A stretch of DNA of 14,759 bases, from contig CALBYO010000010.1 in the NCBI GenBank assembly GCA_937889705.1, positions 1-14,759 on the forward strand. The letters run 5' to 3'. Source of the stretch: an uncultured Bacillota bacterium (GTDB lineage: Bacteria; Bacillota; Clostridia; Christensenellales; UBA1242). Below, piece by piece: positions 13,412-14,759 of the stretch (positions are counted from its first letter, which is position 1; the number at the start of each line of letters is the position of its first letter). The notes under the pieces were generated by a model. That model did not search any database and had not been told where the DNA came from. It saw nothing but the letters and a program-made list of their open reading frames with translations. Position numbers and translations under genes: made by a program.

Positions 13412-14759
13412 TTATGCATTTTTAGTATACATGTCATAACCGGCTTTATCACTTGATGCTTGTTTTGTATACCTATTGCTGATGCCAGTGCCAACAGTTA
13501 AACCAGATTTAACATAAATTGTTGCTGATTCAAACACTAAATCATCACCAGTAGCAACTGTTGCTGAATCAACAGTTACAGTTTCAAATTCACAACCATC
13601 AAAAGCAGACATAAGTCTAGTTACATTTGCAGGAATGGTTATATTTTTAATAAGTGCATGATTAAATACATAATCATCAATTTTTTCAAGAGAATTTGGC
13701 AAAGTTATTTCTGTGATGCCTCCACCTAGTTCTTCTATCCAATCTGCACAGAAAGCACCAAAACAAATTCTTTTAACACCTTCTTCTATTGTTACCTTTT
13801 TCAATTTAGAATCTTTTGCAAAAGCCATTGGAGCAATTTCTTTTACAGAATATTTTGTACCTGTTAAAATGTTGCCTTCAACTAATTTTGTAGATTTAAC
13901 AATAACTCCGTCTGCATATTTGCCACCTGTTTCAAAGTCTGTTTCTTCTAATGAATAAAACCAATTCATGAAATCGTCAGAGCTATTAATTTCAGTTGCA
14001 TAACCTTCGATAGTATATGGATAGTCGATATATTGAATAACTACAATATCTCTAAACATACAAACCGCTTCATAACCACCAGCCCAAACTTCTTTAAAAT
14101 CTCTTTTTCTAAGATAATATGAACTCTTGATTGTTATTTCAGTATTTTCTCCATAAGATTGATAGAGTGCAACACCGCCTTCAACATCATATTCGCTTTC
14201 AATAGTTCCGTCTACAACTTCTCTACTCTTTGTTGAGAAAGAGAATCCGTTATATTCGTCAGTTGACCAAAAACCGATAACATAACCTGTAACTTTACCT
14301 TTTGAAGAGTCTGCTTTGACCGTTACAGTTTTTGCACTGCTTTCTTCAAAAACATCAGGAGCACCATTTTCATATTGCAAAGTTACTGAACTAACATTGT
14401 TATTGTTAAATGTCAATTCTGTTTCCTTTTCATAAGGAAAAACAACTTCATTAAGTTCGCCTTCCGCATTGCCACCAACTGCAACCCTTAAATCTTCAAT
14501 AGGCGTAATTAAATCACCAGTCGTTGAGCCAGTCGCTTCTGCAAATCTAACTGGAGTAGCGAATTTCCAACCTTCGGCTGCTGGGTCAGCATCGCCTTGA
14601 AGTGTTTCAAGAACAAGGTTTACAACAATCTTGTTAATTGATGTTGTTGTGTCTTTAACAACAAAACCGCCACCTTCGCCATTGTTATCTGCTCCAACAA
14701 AGTTTTCACCTTCAATAATGAATTCGGCGTTGCTTTGAATGAGTTCAACAAAGTCTGCA
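13412..14759 (-). CDS. BspA-type leucine-rich-repeat surface protein, N-terminus beyond the right edge
   Basis: The frame has no stop from the TAA at 13412-13414 to the right edge, so about 449 C-terminal residues are visible and the start lies outside. The TTG at 14416 is an internal Leu codon, because the frame stays open for 114 more codons upstream. The outer part (..GGGFVVKDTTTSINKIVV.., ..EGWKFATPVRFAEATGSTTG..) is Gly, Thr and acidic-rich and looks extracellular. Near the C-terminus come LRR_5/BspA-type units: IAPMAFAKDSKLKKVTIEEG, VKRICFGAFCADWIEEL, ITEITLPNSLEKIDDYVF and IKNITIPANVTRLMSAF, with the recurring I-x-x-x-A/V-F and L/I-x-x-V/I-T-I/L-P pattern. BspA-type proteins are exported and often bind host or other surface partners. 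No LPXTG anchor is at the C-terminus (ends AGYDMYTKNA). Confidence 0.82.
   Translation of the reverse strand, partial: ADFVELIQSNAEFIIEGENFVGADNNGEGGGFVVKDTTTSINKIVVNLVLETLQGDADPAAEGWKFATPVRFAEATGSTTGDLITPIEDLRVAVGGNAEGELNEVVFPYEKETELTFNNNNVSSVTLQYENGAPDVFEESSAKTVTVKADSSKGKVTGYVIGFWSTDEYNGFSFSTKSREVVDGTIESEYDVEGGVALYQSYGENTEITIKSSYYLRKRDFKEVWAGGYEAVCMFRDIVVIQYIDYPYTIEGYATEINSSDDFMNWFYSLEETDFETGGKYADGVIVKSTKLVEGNILTGTKYSVKEIAPMAFAKDSKLKKVTIEEGVKRICFGAFCADWIEELGGGITEITLPNSLEKIDDYVFNHALIKNITIPANVTRLMSAFDGCEFETVTVDSATVATGDDLVFESATIYVKSGLTVGTGISNRYTKQASSDKAGYDMYTKNA

Noticed and set aside
14414..14416. TTG at 14416 as the start of the LRR protein.
   Set aside because: The same frame is open for 114 further codons to the window edge with a consistent extracellular-type composition, so this is an internal Leu.

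Overview
The window looks like a piece of the chromosome of a low-GC Gram-positive bacterium (Bacillota), most likely an uncultured, gut-type member of the Clostridia. The reasons are the strongly A/T-rich sequence, textbook sigma-A promoters (TTGACA/TATAAT types), strong AGGAGG-type ribosome binding sites, A-run/T-run hairpin terminators, and the gene families: a SpoVD/PBP2-type class B PBP with a PASTA domain, FakB/DegV, a LURP-one/YxjI-like protein and a TasA-type exported protein. TGA is used as a stop and TGG as Trp, so the code is standard. No mobile element, CRISPR array, rRNA or tRNA gene was seen. The genus cannot be fixed from this sequence.

Layout, left to right. The 3' end of an unrecognised gene (1-272, +) ends at a terminator. 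A four-helix membrane protein follows (524-1021, -). Next is a two-gene wall-synthesis unit on the minus strand: a small FtsL-like single-pass protein (3066-3341), then the class B PBP (1116-3020). Divergent from it are two consecutive CPBP intramembrane proteases (3462-5585, +), closed by a two-way terminator. A compact three-gene minus-strand operon (5624-7053) encodes two unrecognised membrane proteins and a LURP-one-like protein. Divergent from that is a pair of overlapping glycosyltransferase genes (GT4 then GT2, 7192-9362), converging on a membrane-anchored Lys/Ala-rich protein with a DUF2188 domain (9397-10137, -). Four plus-strand genes follow, each with its own promoter: tadA, signal peptidase I, a DegV/FakB protein and a TasA/camelysin-like exported protein. 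The window ends in the C-terminal part of a BspA-type leucine-rich-repeat protein (13412-14759, -), open at the right edge.

Most of the content concerns the envelope: peptidoglycan synthesis (PBP and FtsL-like partner), membrane proteolysis (CPBPs), glycosylation of lipid or polymer (GT4 and GT2), protein export (signal peptidase I) and exported surface proteins (TasA-like and LRR). TadA (tRNA wobble editing) and DegV/FakB (fatty-acid delivery) are the housekeeping exceptions.

The most unusual signals are regulatory. Three genes (CPBP 1, tadA, signal peptidase I) have a -10 box ending only 7-8 bases before the ATG and no ribosome binding site, so they appear to be leaderless, whereas most other starts have clear Shine-Dalgarno sequences. 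The PBP start codon lies in one arm of a perfect 12-bp hairpin with its ribosome binding site mostly in the loop. A 23-bp perfect palindrome overlaps the -10 of the TasA-like gene. No complete, clearly new multi-gene system can be demonstrated; the best candidate for an undescribed module is the three-gene membrane operon at 5624-7053.
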